Source: JAWXCM01 sp034408745
GTDB lineage: Bacteria; Acidobacteriota; Terriglobia; Bryobacterales; Bryobacteraceae
Direction: 5' to 3'
DNA: 44,961 bases
Assembly: GCA_034408745.1 (NCBI GenBank)
Contig: JAWXCM010000213.1
Coordinates: forward strand, 1-44,961
The position numbers and the translations under genes are program-made. Of the stretch, positions 33,061 to 42,091 are shown in pieces. The notes below the pieces were generated by a model that was not told the DNA's origin, did not search any database, and saw only the letters and a program-made list of their open reading frames with translations. Positions within the stretch are counted from its first letter, which is position 1. Each line of letters begins with the position of its first letter.

Positions 33061-34260
33061 ATGCCCGCCGCAAACAAAAAAGAATATTACGAACTACTAG
33101 GCGTAGCGCGAGGTGCCTCCGACGACGAACTTCGCAAGGCCTACCGCAAACTCGCCCGCAAATACCACCCCGACCTCAACCCCGGCGACAAATCCGCCGA
33201 GGACAAATTTAAAGACGTGCAGGAAGCCTACGACATCCTGAGCGACACCAAAAAGCGCCAGATGTACGATCAGGTCGGCTTCTACTCGGAAAACGGAATG
33301 CCCAACACCGGCGGCCCCGGTGGTGGAAACCCGTTCCCCGGAGGCTTCGACTTCCGCGGCTTCGACTTCAACGAATTCGCAAGAACCGGCCGCCAGGGCA
33401 CCCGTCCGGCAGCCGAGCCCCAGCAGGAAGACGAAGGCCTCGGCTTCAAAGACTTCTTCAGCCAGATGTTCGGCGGCGGAAGGGGAGGCAACTCCCAGCC
33501 CCAGGCACCACCCGAGCGCGGCGCCGACCTCGAATACACGCTCAACATCGACTTCTGGCAGTCCATCCGAGGCACCAACGTCCGGCTCAACATCAATCGC
33601 CAGGACATCTGTTCCACGTGTAATGGCTCCGGAGCCGCCGGAAATGCAGCCGCAGTCTGCCCGCAGTGCAACGGAACCGGCAACGTCAATCAGAATGCCG
33701 GGGCCATGAAGTTCAATCTCACCTGTCCCCGCTGCAACGGGTCCGGTCGGCTGAAAAACGCCTGCCCCACCTGCTACGGCGACGGCCGCGTCATCGCGCG
33801 CGAACAGGTGGAAATCAAGATCCCACCCGGAGCGCAAACCGGCTCCCGCCTTCGAGTCAGCGCCAAAGGCAATGCCGGAACCCACGGGGCCCCCGCCGGC
33901 GACCTCTACATCAACGTCACCGTCGACGCCCATCCGTTCTTTGAGCGTGATAACGACGACATCCGCATCCCGGTCCCTGTGACGGTCTCTGAAGCCGGAC
34001 TCGGAGCCAAGATCGAAGTGCCTACCATCGACGGAAAAGCGCTTCTGAAAATTCCGCAAGGCACGCAAAACGGCCAGAAGTTCCGCATGCGCGAAAAAGG
34101 CGTCTTCAACGCCAAGAAGAACCTGCGGGGCGACCAGATCGTCGAAGTCGTTCTCCGCGCTCCCGACGTCAACCACGAACGGACTCGCGAATTGCTCCGC
34201 GAACTCGGCCAGCTTGACACAGCCGACCCGCGCCAGGAACTCTGGTCTGAGGTTAAATAA
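33061..34260 (+). CDS. dnaJ: Co-chaperone DnaJ
   Basis: 399 residues. The J domain begins EYYELLGVARGASDDELRKA with HPD at about 36-38, the motif that triggers ATP hydrolysis in DnaK. A Gly/Phe-rich linker (NPFPGGFDFRGFDFNEF) follows, then a zinc-binding domain with four CxxCxGxG repeats (CSTCNGSG, CPQCNGTG, CPRCNGSG, CPTCYGDG), then the C-terminal substrate-binding domain. DnaJ delivers unfolded clients to DnaK. The frame can be read 195 codons further up into the tandem array, but there the codons drift frame and the composition is repetitive, so I do not accept an extension. Confidence 0.96.
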   Translation: MPAANKKEYYELLGVARGASDDELRKAYRKLARKYHPDLNPGDKSAEDKFKDVQEAYDILSDTKKRQMYDQVGFYSENGMPNTGGPGGGNPFPGGFDFRGFDFNEFARTGRQGTRPAAEPQQEDEGLGFKDFFSQMFGGGRGGNSQPQAPPERGADLEYTLNIDFWQSIRGTNVRLNINRQDICSTCNGSGAAGNAAAVCPQCNGTGNVNQNAGAMKFNLTCPRCNGSGRLKNACPTCYGDGRVIAREQVEIKIPPGAQTGSRLRVSAKGNAGTHGAPAGDLYINVTVDAHPFFERDNDDIRIPVPVTVSEAGLGAKIEVPTIDGKALLKIPQGTQNGQKFRMREKGVFNAKKNLRGDQIVEVVLRAPDVNHERTRELLRELGQLDTADPRQELWSEVK

Positions 34261-34262
34261 TC

Positions 34263-34658
34263 ATGGCGCGTCAAAAGGCAAAAGCCGCTTACATGATTTC
34301 CGCCGTATCGGAGAAATACGGCATCCATCCCCAGACCCTCCGGCTCTATGAGCGTGAAGGGCTGCTACGGCCCAGCCGCAGCGACGGCAACACGCGTCTC
34401 TACACCGACGAAGATCTCGTCCGCCTCGAAGTGATCCTCAGCCTCACGCGCGACCTCGGCGTCAACCTCGCCGGAGTCGAGATCATCCTGAATATGCGGG
34501 AAAAGATGGAAGAGATGCAGCGGCAGATGGAGAGCTTCATCCGCGAGCTCAACACTCAGCTCGCCAACCGCCCCCGCTCCCCCGAGCCTCAGCCCGCGCG
34601 AAATTCGCTCGTACCCGTGATCCAGATCAAGACGCGGACCAGCGGCTCCGGAGCATAG
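34263..34658 (+). CDS. hspR: MerR-family heat-shock repressor, HspR-type
   Basis: 131 residues, starting two bases after dnaJ, so surely in the same transcript. The MerR-type helix-turn-helix is at about 10-45 (MISAVSEKYGIHPQTLRLYE, then EGLLRPSRSDGNTRLYTDED); the rest (VILSLTRDLGVNLAGVEIIL, then a Met/Glu/Gln-rich helix) is the HspR dimer region. HspR represses dnaK-type operons with DnaK as co-repressor in actinobacteria; the position here suggests the same feedback. Its usual HAIR operator was not found upstream of dnaK, so the target site is unknown. Confidence 0.88.
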   Translation: MARQKAKAAYMISAVSEKYGIHPQTLRLYEREGLLRPSRSDGNTRLYTDEDLVRLEVILSLTRDLGVNLAGVEIILNMREKMEEMQRQMESFIRELNTQLANRPRSPEPQPARNSLVPVIQIKTRTSGSGA

Positions 34659-34665
34659 GACAAAT

Positions 34666-36840
34666 ATGTCGCGTACCGTCTTGCCTGGAAAACCGTTTCC
34701 GCAGGGAGCCTCATGGGACGGCATCGGCACCAACTTCGCTCTGTACTCGGAGTCTGCCCAGTCCGTCGAACTCTGCCTGTTCAACCACCTCAATGAAGAG
34801 CCCTCGGAAACCTGGCGCGTCAACGAGGCGACCGCCAACGTATGGCACATCTACCTGGTCGGCATCAAACCCGGGCAACTCTACGGCTACCGCGTTCACG
34901 GAGAATATGACCCGCACCGCGGTCTCCGGTGCAATGGAGCCAAGCTGCTCATCGACCCTTACGCCAGGGCCATCGCCGGAGCCGTCAACTGGGATGACTC
35001 CCTCTTTGCCTACCAACTGGGACACCCCGATGGCGACCTCTGTCGGTCGGACACGGACAGCGCCCGCGTAATGCCCAAAGGCGTCGTCACCGCCAACCAC
35101 TTCGAGTGGGAGAACGACCGCCCGCCCTTGACCCGCCTCGACGAGTCGATCATCTATGAGGTGCACGTCAAAGGCTTCACGGAGAAAATGCCGGATGTCC
35201 CCGAAGACCTCCGCGGCACCTACGCCGGACTCGCCTCTCCGGCCGCTCTGAACTATCTGAGGAAGCTCAAAGTAACTACCGTCGAGCTGCTTCCGGTCCA
35301 CCACTTTCTCCAGGACAAGATACTCTTCGACAAAGGCCTGCGTAACTACTGGGGTTACAACACCACCAACTTCTTCGCGCCCTACAATTACTACTCCAGC
35401 GCCGGCGACCGAGGCGAGCAGGTGGCCGAGTTTAAGGCCATGGTGAAGGCGCTCCACAACGCGGGCATCGAGGTCATTCTCGACGTCGTCTACAACCACA
35501 CCTCCGAGGGCAACCACCTCGGCCCGACGCTCAGCTTCAAGGGCGTCGACAACATGACCTACTACCGGACGGTCCACGACGCCCCCCGCTATTACATGGA
35601 CTATACGGGCACAGGCAACACGCTCAACGTGCGCCATCCGCAGGTGCTCAAGATGATCATGGACAGCCTCCGCTACTGGGTCACGGAGATGCACGTCGAC
35701 GGCTTCCGCTTCGACCTTGCGGCCGCACTGGCCCGCGGACTCCATGATGTGGACCGGCTGTCCTCGTTCTTCGACGTCATCAACCAGGACCCCATCATCA
35801 GCCAGGTGAAGCTGATCGCCGAACCATGGGACGTCGGCGAAGGCGGCTATCAGGTGGGTAACTTCCCGCCGTTGTGGGCGGAGTGGAACGGCAAATACCG
35901 CGACGTGGTGCGCCGCTACTGGAAGGGCGATGACGGCGTGCTGTCCGAACTCGGCTACCGCCTCACCGGGTCCAGCGACCTGTACCAGCGCGACGGCCGC
36001 CGTCCGTCGGCCAGCATCAACTTCATCAGCGCGCACGACGGCTTCACCCTCCGCGACTTAGTCACTTACAGCGACAAGCACAACGAGGCCAACGGAGAGG
36101 ACAACAACGACGGCGCCAACGACAACCACTCCTGGAACCACGGCGTCGAAGGCGAAACCGACGACCCGGGAACCAACGGTTTGCGCCGCCGGCAGCAGCG
36201 CAACTTCCTCGCCACCCTGCTGCTCTCCCACGGCGTCCCGATGGTCTGCGGCGGCGACGAGATCGGCCGCACCCAGGGTGGTAACAACAACGCCTACTGC
36301 CAGGACAGCGAACTCTCCTGGTACGACTGGAAGCTCGGCGAGCAGGAGAAGGACCTGCTCTCCTTTACCCAGTTCGTTATCGACTTACGCCGCGAGCACC
36401 CCAACTTACGCCGTCAGAAGTTCTTCCAGGGACGCCGCATCGATCCGCACAAGGCGACAGAAGAGGACATCGGCGGCCGCCACTACCAGGACATCACCTG
36501 GATCCGACCGGACGGCGAAGAGATGACGGAAGAGGAATGGGGCCAGGGGTGGGTCCGTTGCCTAGGCCTGCAGCTCAGCGGCCGCATGCTCGATCACATC
36601 GACGCGCTCGGCAACCGCATCAAGGACGATACGTTCCTGATCTGTCTCAACCCGCACTGGGAGAACATCAAGTTCTTCATGCCGAACACGCAGGGCGAGA
36701 AGGCCTGGCGTCTCTGTTTCGATACGCGCGTCTCCGGCCCGTGGGATCCGCTCGAGATTCCCGCAGGCCAGGACTATGAGTTGGAGAACCGCTCGATGGC
36801 AGTCTTTACTGAGGTTGAAGACGAGCCTGAAGTCCCCTGA
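34666..36840 (+). CDS. glgX: Glycogen debranching enzyme GlgX/TreX
   Basis: 724 residues, GH13 family. The N-terminal CBM48-like part starts LPGKPFPQGASWDGIGTNFA. The catalytic barrel has VELLPVHHF, VILDVVYNHTSEG, DGFRFDLAAAL (nucleophile Asp), LIAEPWDVGEGGYQVG (acid/base Glu) and ISAHDGFTLRDLV (third Asp). These enzymes cleave alpha-1,6 branches of glycogen to give linear maltodextrins, the substrate of TreY. It follows hspR by seven bases but is a different function, so co-transcription is uncertain. Its 3' end overlaps the convergent DinB gene by 35 bases. Confidence 0.95.
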   Translation: MSRTVLPGKPFPQGASWDGIGTNFALYSESAQSVELCLFNHLNEEPSETWRVNEATANVWHIYLVGIKPGQLYGYRVHGEYDPHRGLRCNGAKLLIDPYARAIAGAVNWDDSLFAYQLGHPDGDLCRSDTDSARVMPKGVVTANHFEWENDRPPLTRLDESIIYEVHVKGFTEKMPDVPEDLRGTYAGLASPAALNYLRKLKVTTVELLPVHHFLQDKILFDKGLRNYWGYNTTNFFAPYNYYSSAGDRGEQVAEFKAMVKALHNAGIEVILDVVYNHTSEGNHLGPTLSFKGVDNMTYYRTVHDAPRYYMDYTGTGNTLNVRHPQVLKMIMDSLRYWVTEMHVDGFRFDLAAALARGLHDVDRLSSFFDVINQDPIISQVKLIAEPWDVGEGGYQVGNFPPLWAEWNGKYRDVVRRYWKGDDGVLSELGYRLTGSSDLYQRDGRRPSASINFISAHDGFTLRDLVTYSDKHNEANGEDNNDGANDNHSWNHGVEGETDDPGTNGLRRRQQRNFLATLLLSHGVPMVCGGDEIGRTQGGNNNAYCQDSELSWYDWKLGEQEKDLLSFTQFVIDLRREHPNLRRQKFFQGRRIDPHKATEEDIGGRHYQDITWIRPDGEEMTEEEWGQGWVRCLGLQLSGRMLDHIDALGNRIKDDTFLICLNPHWENIKFFMPNTQGEKAWRLCFDTRVSGPWDPLEIPAGQDYELENRSMAVFTEVEDEPEVP

Positions 36841-37297
36841 GGTGGTTGATGTCGTGGCCCGCCATGATGATCGGGTAATCGCCGGCTTCCTGCGGGCCAC
36901 GTTCCAGGTTGTTGCCTAAGCGCTTCAGGTCGTGCGGCGGAGTGTTCTCAAATAGTCGGATGGTGGCTCCGCGCATTACCTGGAACCGCTCAAAGCTCTG
37001 CGCGAAGGTCTCCTTCTCGCGAGCCCATCCATTCGCCCACCGATCCTGATCGAACGGCTGTATCGCCGGCATGTCCTCGAACAGGATCATTCGGGCGCGG
37101 CACTGGAACACCAGCTCACAGTCAGCCAGGTGGGCGACGATCTGATGAATCGACCACTTGCCTGGCTCCGGGTTCTCCAGCAACTGCTCCTCGCTGAGCC
37201 CTTCGATCATGGCCGTGATGTGGCCCACTGTGGTCCGAATCACTTCGAGTGGGTCTTTGTCCTGGACATTTGCCGCGTACGGAATATCAGAGCGCAC
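36806..37297 (-). CDS. DinB-family protein
   Basis: About 163 residues from a GTG at 37297 preceded by GGAGGAAGCGGTTC. The four-helix bundle of DinB/YfiT-like proteins is indicated by KWSIHQIVAHLADCELVFQC, in which the His near 'HLADCE' is a metal ligand, and by IIMAGHDINHLRGLQARL (two later His). These proteins bind a divalent metal and often act in thiol transfer; the substrate here is unknown. Its start overlaps the end of the acyltransferase fusion (stop at 37287), so the two are co-transcribed and translationally coupled. No regulatory site is obvious. Confidence 0.85.
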   Translation of the reverse strand: MRSDIPYAANVQDKDPLEVIRTTVGHITAMIEGLSEEQLLENPEPGKWSIHQIVAHLADCELVFQCRARMILFEDMPAIQPFDQDRWANGWAREKETFAQSFERFQVMRGATIRLFENTPPHDLKRLGNNLERGPQEAGDYPIIMAGHDINHLRGLQARLQPQ

Positions 37298-39749
37298 GAA
37301 CCGCTTCCTCCACTTGTCTGGCCAGGGTAGCATAGTCGTCCCCTTCGAGCCGCAGCGGCTTGCCGAACCGCACCTCGACGCGGCCCGGTTTGGCCATGCG
37401 CCACGACCGGTGCAGCACCTTGTCGAGGCCGACCAGCTTCACCGGCACCACCGGGACTCCGAGCCTCGAAGCCATCAGTCCGACCCCCGGCTGGAACGGC
37501 GCAATCTCGCCCGTAGTCGTCAGTGCGCCTTCGGGGAAGATGACGATGCACCAGCCGTCGCTGGTCAGTTCCCCGATGTAGCGCATCGTCGACCGCGCGC
37601 CCAGTTCCTTCTGCGGGAACGGGAACGCGTTGAACATCAGCGAGCCGAGGTAGTAGTTCAGCGAGTTAGTAAGTACTTCGTGCCACTGATACTGCTTCGG
37701 ATAGAAGTGGGCTTTGAAGAACTCCTTCGCCATTGCCGGCGCCAGGCGGTAGCGCCACTTCGCGGGCAGAGCGATCATCAGCGCGGGAATGTCGAGGTGG
37801 CTCTGATGGCTCGGCGCGAAGATCACGGGCGGCTCGAGTCCTTCCAGATTCTCCAGTCCGCTCGCCTTCACCCATACGAACACGCGGGCCAGCGGCAGCA
37901 GCCAGAGCGGCAGGTGGAAGCGTCGATGCCATTGAGCCCAGTTGCTTCGATTCCACGAGGGGAAGTCGACCGGCGATTCCGCCGCGGTCACAGGTGCGGC
38001 AGGCAGCGTCTCCAGATCCCCAATGGTCTGAGCGTTGGAGAACGCCGTCTCGTCGACCGTCATGTGCAGCCGCCGTTCCAGAGCCAGCTGCAACTCGACG
38101 CGCTCCAGCGAACTCAGCCCCAGTTCCTCGACGGTCGTCTCGCGGGTGATCACGCGGTTGGGCGCGAACGAGCGGAGTACTTCGAGTAACTCGTCGCCCG
38201 ACGAAGCCGCAGCAGGCGACCCGCCGGTAGTTACCCACTGCAGTATCTCGCGGCGCTTCAACTTACGCGTGCCCTCGGTCCGAGGTAACTCGCGCGACGG
38301 CCACACCGACGAACTGCGGATCTTCTGGTGATCCTCCAGCTTCGCGTTGGCCGCCCGCACCACGGCCTGGGCATCGGCGCCCTCCCGCAGCACCAGAACC
38401 GCATGCGCCCGGTCCGTGCCGACGACCGCGGAATCCTCGACACCGGGCAGCGCGTTCAGGACACGCTCGATGTCTTCGGGGAACACGTTCAGCCCCTCCG
38501 GCGTGACGATCATCTCCTTCTTGCGCCCGCGGATCTGCAGCCCGCCACTCTCGTCGAGGCTACCCACATCGCCGGTATGGAACCAGCCCTCCGCGTCGAA
38601 CGACCGTGCCGACTCGGCATCGGGATTCAGATAGCCCGACGTCACGTTCTCGCCGCGCACCAGGATCTCGCCGTCTTCCGCGATCTTGACTTCCACGCCG
38701 TGGATCGGTTTGCCGACGCTGCCCTTCTTCGTATGGAACGGGTGGTTGAGCGTGACGATAGGTGCGGTCTCGGTAAGCCCGTATCCCTGGATGACGACGA
38801 AGCCGAGGTCCTTCCACCAGCCCTCCAACTCCGGATCGAGAGGCGCGGCGCCGACGATCAGCGCCCAGAACTTCCAGCCGAACAGGTCGTGCACCTTGCG
38901 GTACTGCCACCAGCGCTGATACCACTTCGTCCCGGGCTTCGGCGGCTCCGATGCCGACGGCACATTCGCGAGGATGTATTCCTTCAGCACCTCGAGGATC
39001 TTGGGCACGCACACCAGCACCGAGATCCGCCGCGAATGGATCTGATGGACGATCTCGCGCGGGTTGTAGCCCGCCATGAAGACGACCACGCCGGGGAGCA
39101 TCGGCGGGATGAACGTGGCCATCGACTGGCCGAACATGTGGCTCAGGGGCAGCAGGTTGAGAAAGCGGATGGGCGCAAACGGCTTCTGATACCTGAGGTA
39201 CTTCACCACCTCGCCTTCCACGGGCCGGATGTTGGCGAGCACGTTGCGGTGCTCAATGATGACGCCTTTGGGCTCGGCGGTAGCGCCGGAGGTGAACAGG
39301 ATCTCGGCGACATCGGTCCGCTTCAACACCACACTGGGCGCGGGAGCATCGCCGTGCCACGCAATCGACGACATGGGCCAGACGGGCACTCCGGCCTCGG
39401 GCGCGCCAGGCACCTCATCGCCGGTCAGCAGCAGCTTGGCTTTGGCGACAAGCTGCACGCGGCCCAGCAACTCCGCCGACGCACGGTAATCGAGCGGCAC
39501 CACGACCACACCCTGCAGCAGGCATCCCCACATGGCCGCGACCCATTCCGGGCGGTTCTCGCCCCAGAACAGAACGCGGTCGCCCTGTTGCAGTCCGGCT
39601 TCCCGCAACCGCGCGGCGAATACCCGCGCCGCAGCCGCCACATCGGAATAAGTGTGACTGCGAGTCCGGTATCCGTCGAAGTAAACGAGGAATTCGTCGG
39701 TGTAAGTCGCGAAGCTTTCGAAGAAATCGACAAGCGTTTCGCGGCGCAT
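37287..39749 (-). CDS. Acyl-AMP ligase - carrier domain - PlsC acyltransferase fusion
   Basis: 820 residues in three parts. Residues 1-500 are an adenylate-forming ligase (FTSGATAEPKGVIIEHRN at about 152-169, GYGLTETAPIV, GWFHTGDVG). Residues about 515-575 form an acyl-carrier-like domain with EELGLSSLERVELQL; Ser547 is the likely phosphopantetheine site. Residues about 600-820 form a PlsC-type acyltransferase: the HX4D motif is H648-D653 (PSHQSHLD), and FPEG occurs at 738-741. It would activate a fatty acid, load it on its own carrier and pass it to a glycerol- or other acceptor in the membrane, as in acyl-ACP synthetase/LPLAT (Aas-like) enzymes. It faces the SDR gene across a 46-base gap. 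Confidence 0.88.
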   Translation of the reverse strand: MRRETLVDFFESFATYTDEFLVYFDGYRTRSHTYSDVAAAARVFAARLREAGLQQGDRVLFWGENRPEWVAAMWGCLLQGVVVVPLDYRASAELLGRVQLVAKAKLLLTGDEVPGAPEAGVPVWPMSSIAWHGDAPAPSVVLKRTDVAEILFTSGATAEPKGVIIEHRNVLANIRPVEGEVVKYLRYQKPFAPIRFLNLLPLSHMFGQSMATFIPPMLPGVVVFMAGYNPREIVHQIHSRRISVLVCVPKILEVLKEYILANVPSASEPPKPGTKWYQRWWQYRKVHDLFGWKFWALIVGAAPLDPELEGWWKDLGFVVIQGYGLTETAPIVTLNHPFHTKKGSVGKPIHGVEVKIAEDGEILVRGENVTSGYLNPDAESARSFDAEGWFHTGDVGSLDESGGLQIRGRKKEMIVTPEGLNVFPEDIERVLNALPGVEDSAVVGTDRAHAVLVLREGADAQAVVRAANAKLEDHQKIRSSSVWPSRELPRTEGTRKLKRREILQWVTTGGSPAAASSGDELLEVLRSFAPNRVITRETTVEELGLSSLERVELQLALERRLHMTVDETAFSNAQTIGDLETLPAAPVTAAESPVDFPSWNRSNWAQWHRRFHLPLWLLPLARVFVWVKASGLENLEGLEPPVIFAPSHQSHLDIPALMIALPAKWRYRLAPAMAKEFFKAHFYPKQYQWHEVLTNSLNYYLGSLMFNAFPFPQKELGARSTMRYIGELTSDGWCIVIFPEGALTTTGEIAPFQPGVGLMASRLGVPVVPVKLVGLDKVLHRSWRMAKPGRVEVRFGKPLRLEGDDYATLARQVEEAVRAL

Positions 39750-39795
39750 AATTCTTCTTCAGTGTAGAGTAGAGGCGGAGGCGAAGCCAGGTCGC

Positions 39796-40617
39796 TTGCG
39801 CAACTTGAAAGGTAAAGTCGCACTCATTACCGGCGGAGGGCGGGGAATCGGGAAGAGGCTGGCTCTGGGTTTCGCGGCGGCGGAAGCCAAAGTCGCGCTG
39901 CTGGCACGCAGCAAGGCCGAACTCGATCTTGCCAATCTCGAAATTGAGCACGCGGGCGGAGCAGCCCTCCGACTGCGCGCGGACGTGCGCGATTACGAGC
40001 AACTGGCAGCGGCCGTCGACCGCCTGAAACAACACTTCGGCCGTCTGGATGTTCTGGTGTGCTCCGCTGCGATTCAGGGTCCGCTGGGACCTTTCCTCGA
40101 ATGTTCGCCGCAGGCCTGGATCGATACCATCAACACGAACCTGATCGGTGTGATGAACACGATTCGGGCGTCGCTGCCGCTGATGCAGGCGAAGCGTTCG
40201 GGCAAGATCATTCTGCTGGGCGGGCGCGGCACGGCGGACCCTCGTCCGTGGTTCTCGGCGTATGCGGCATCGAAGGCCGCGGTGAACCGGCTGTCGGAGA
40301 CGCTGGCCGAGGAGTTGCGGGATCTGAACATTCAGGTGAACGTGATGTCGCCGGGCGGCGCTTACACGCACATGACCGACGAGATACTTTCGGCGGGCGA
40401 GAAGGTTGGCCGTAAGGAACAGGAGAAAGCCTTGCAGATCCGGCTGACCGGAGGAATCGTATCCGCCAAACAAATCGAACTGGCGTTATTTCTTGCTTCG
40501 GAAGACTCAAATCACATCAGCGGCAAACTGATACACGTCAACGACGACTGGAAACGGCTGCAGACTAACTCAGTCAGCCCGGAAGTTTATACGGTCCGCC
40601 GTATCCAAAAGACGTGA
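39796..40617 (+). CDS. Short-chain dehydrogenase/reductase
   Basis: 273 residues. The nucleotide-binding motif is ITGGGRGIGKRLAL (TGxxxGIG) and the catalytic YxxxK is in FSAYAASKAAVNRL; the NVMSPGGAYTHMTDE segment matches the usual substrate loop. It would oxidise or reduce a hydroxyl or ketone with NAD(P)H in the cytoplasm. The start TTG at 39796 follows GCCAGG; no ATG lies nearby in frame. It may share a promoter region with the divergent fatty-acid ligase fusion, which would suit lipid metabolism. Substrate unknown. Confidence 0.88.
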   Translation: MRNLKGKVALITGGGRGIGKRLALGFAAAEAKVALLARSKAELDLANLEIEHAGGAALRLRADVRDYEQLAAAVDRLKQHFGRLDVLVCSAAIQGPLGPFLECSPQAWIDTINTNLIGVMNTIRASLPLMQAKRSGKIILLGGRGTADPRPWFSAYAASKAAVNRLSETLAEELRDLNIQVNVMSPGGAYTHMTDEILSAGEKVGRKEQEKALQIRLTGGIVSAKQIELALFLASEDSNHISGKLIHVNDDWKRLQTNSVSPEVYTVRRIQKT

Positions 40618-40663
40618 TTCGACTTCAGCTAACAGCCTCGGGCATGGTACGGTAGGAAATTCG

Positions 40664-42079
40664 ATGTCACTACAGATCTTCCTGCATGGCAAGATCCCCG
40701 GCGCGGAAGAGTTTCTCCGCAATGCGTCCGGAGACTTCGAGGGCCGTGCGCAATGGGTTACGCTGCTGAGCGAAGTGCTCCCGCGCGCGCTCCTGGCCGA
40801 ATTCGGATTGTCGAAGATGCTGCTTGGCGCGAGCGGCGGGGGACAGTTTTTGCTGGTGCTTCCCGAGGAATTCCGCAGCCGTGCCGCCGAATTCTGTGAC
40901 CGCGCCTCGCAGGCAATTAACGAACGTTCGGGCGGATTTCTCCGGCTGGTTTACGCATTTACCGAAGTTCTGGGGAACTGGGCCGACATTCGTAAACGGC
41001 TCCAGATCGATATCGACGAATGGTCGGCGACTCCCGCGGCGACGCTGGGGGCTCACTGGTTTGACGAGCCGGTGGCTGGCGCCGAGCCCGGATTGTTCGA
41101 CGCGCGTTTCCACCGGAGTGCGAAGGCTGGCTGGTCCCCCGAGCATCCTGCTGAGATCACGCAGGGCGAAGGCAAGTTCACATGGTCACTGGGCGATGAG
41201 ATTCCGTTCGCCGATCACGCCGCACCGGATGATGACGGCGCCGGACCCGCTCCGCTGAACGTACTGGCGTCGAGGGCTTCGGGCCGCTGGTACTGGGGCG
41301 TGCTGCGCGGCAGCGTGGACGAGTTCGACGACCGCCTGCGCCGCTCGAACACAGTGGAAGAGTATCTGCAACTGTCGCTGATGTACCAGCAGTTCATGGT
41401 GAATGAACTGCAGATGCGCTGCTCACTGCCGGAGTTCTGGCAGGGTGTGGAAGTGCTGTATGCATCGGGCTCGACGTTTGCTGTCGCGGGCGCCTGGGAT
41501 GCGCTGATCGGGCTGTCGCGCGAGATGCAGCGGATCTTCAGCATGTTCGTCGAATCGAATCTGCGCGAGTTTGCGGGAGCCGCGGGCAAGACGATTTCGA
41601 TGGCGATTACGCTGGCGTCGGAAGACTCATCGACACTGGCCAGCGTGTATGCCGACGCGGGCGACAAGCTGGAGCTTGCGCGGGCCGTGAGTCGGGATTC
41701 GATCTGGGTTTTGGGCCGTACGCTGGAATGGAAACAGCTGGCTGACGCGGCCGAATCGCGCGTGACGATGACGCGGCTGATTCGTGAGTTTGGAGCGTCG
41801 CGACAGTTTCTGGATGAGCTGGCCGCGTTTTACCGAGACTCAGGCGATACAATCGTGACGCCGGGTGCTCGCAGCACCAACACACGAGTAGACAAGCCGT
41901 GGCGGTTTTACCGCCGGCTGAATTCGGTGCTGGCGCCCTCGGGACGTAGCAAGGAATACCAGCGGTTGAGATCGGACCTGATCTCGGATTTCACGGGCCG
42001 CCGCGCCTCCAACATTCGACTTCGGCCGCAGGGCCGGGTTGCTTTGGAATGGGCGCGTCTGGAAACCGGACTGATTTGA
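40664..42079 (+). CDS. csm1: Cas10/Csm1-like large subunit with degenerate cyclase motif and no HD domain
   Basis: 471 residues, much shorter than ordinary Csm1 (usually 750-900). The first palm-like domain is recognisable: KMLLGASGGGQFLLVLPEEF. The second has SVDEFDDRL at 217-225 where active enzymes have a 'DVDNLG'-type stretch, and GVEVLYASGSTFAVAGAWDA at 261-280, which aligns with the Cas10 palm motif 'YxGGDDxFxVGxWD'. Here GGDD is replaced by S268-G269-S270-T271 (codons 41465-41476), so the metal-binding aspartates needed to make cyclic oligoadenylate are missing. There is no N-terminal HD nuclease domain. The position before csm2, csm3 and csm4 confirms the assignment. The ATG at 40664 follows TAGGAAATTCG. 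It probably keeps a structural and crRNA-binding role; this is inference. Confidence 0.85.
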   Translation: MSLQIFLHGKIPGAEEFLRNASGDFEGRAQWVTLLSEVLPRALLAEFGLSKMLLGASGGGQFLLVLPEEFRSRAAEFCDRASQAINERSGGFLRLVYAFTEVLGNWADIRKRLQIDIDEWSATPAATLGAHWFDEPVAGAEPGLFDARFHRSAKAGWSPEHPAEITQGEGKFTWSLGDEIPFADHAAPDDDGAGPAPLNVLASRASGRWYWGVLRGSVDEFDDRLRRSNTVEEYLQLSLMYQQFMVNELQMRCSLPEFWQGVEVLYASGSTFAVAGAWDALIGLSREMQRIFSMFVESNLREFAGAAGKTISMAITLASEDSSTLASVYADAGDKLELARAVSRDSIWVLGRTLEWKQLADAAESRVTMTRLIREFGASRQFLDELAAFYRDSGDTIVTPGARSTNTRVDKPWRFYRRLNSVLAPSGRSKEYQRLRSDLISDFTGRRASNIRLRPQGRVALEWARLETGLI

Positions 42080-42091
42080 TAGTGGGTAAAC

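Noticed and set aside
31999..33077. Long open frames on the minus strand rich in FLQVLV or AVPAGTG motifs
   Set aside because: These are translations of the tandem array in other frames. The unit length shifts frame and there is no start context.
34711..36036. A 441-residue frame antisense to glgX
   Set aside because: Val/Glu/Asp-rich shadow of glgX, with no domain features.
38328..39767. A 479-residue frame antisense to the ligase fusion gene
   Set aside because: Shadow frame: the fusion protein has all three domain motifs on the other strand.
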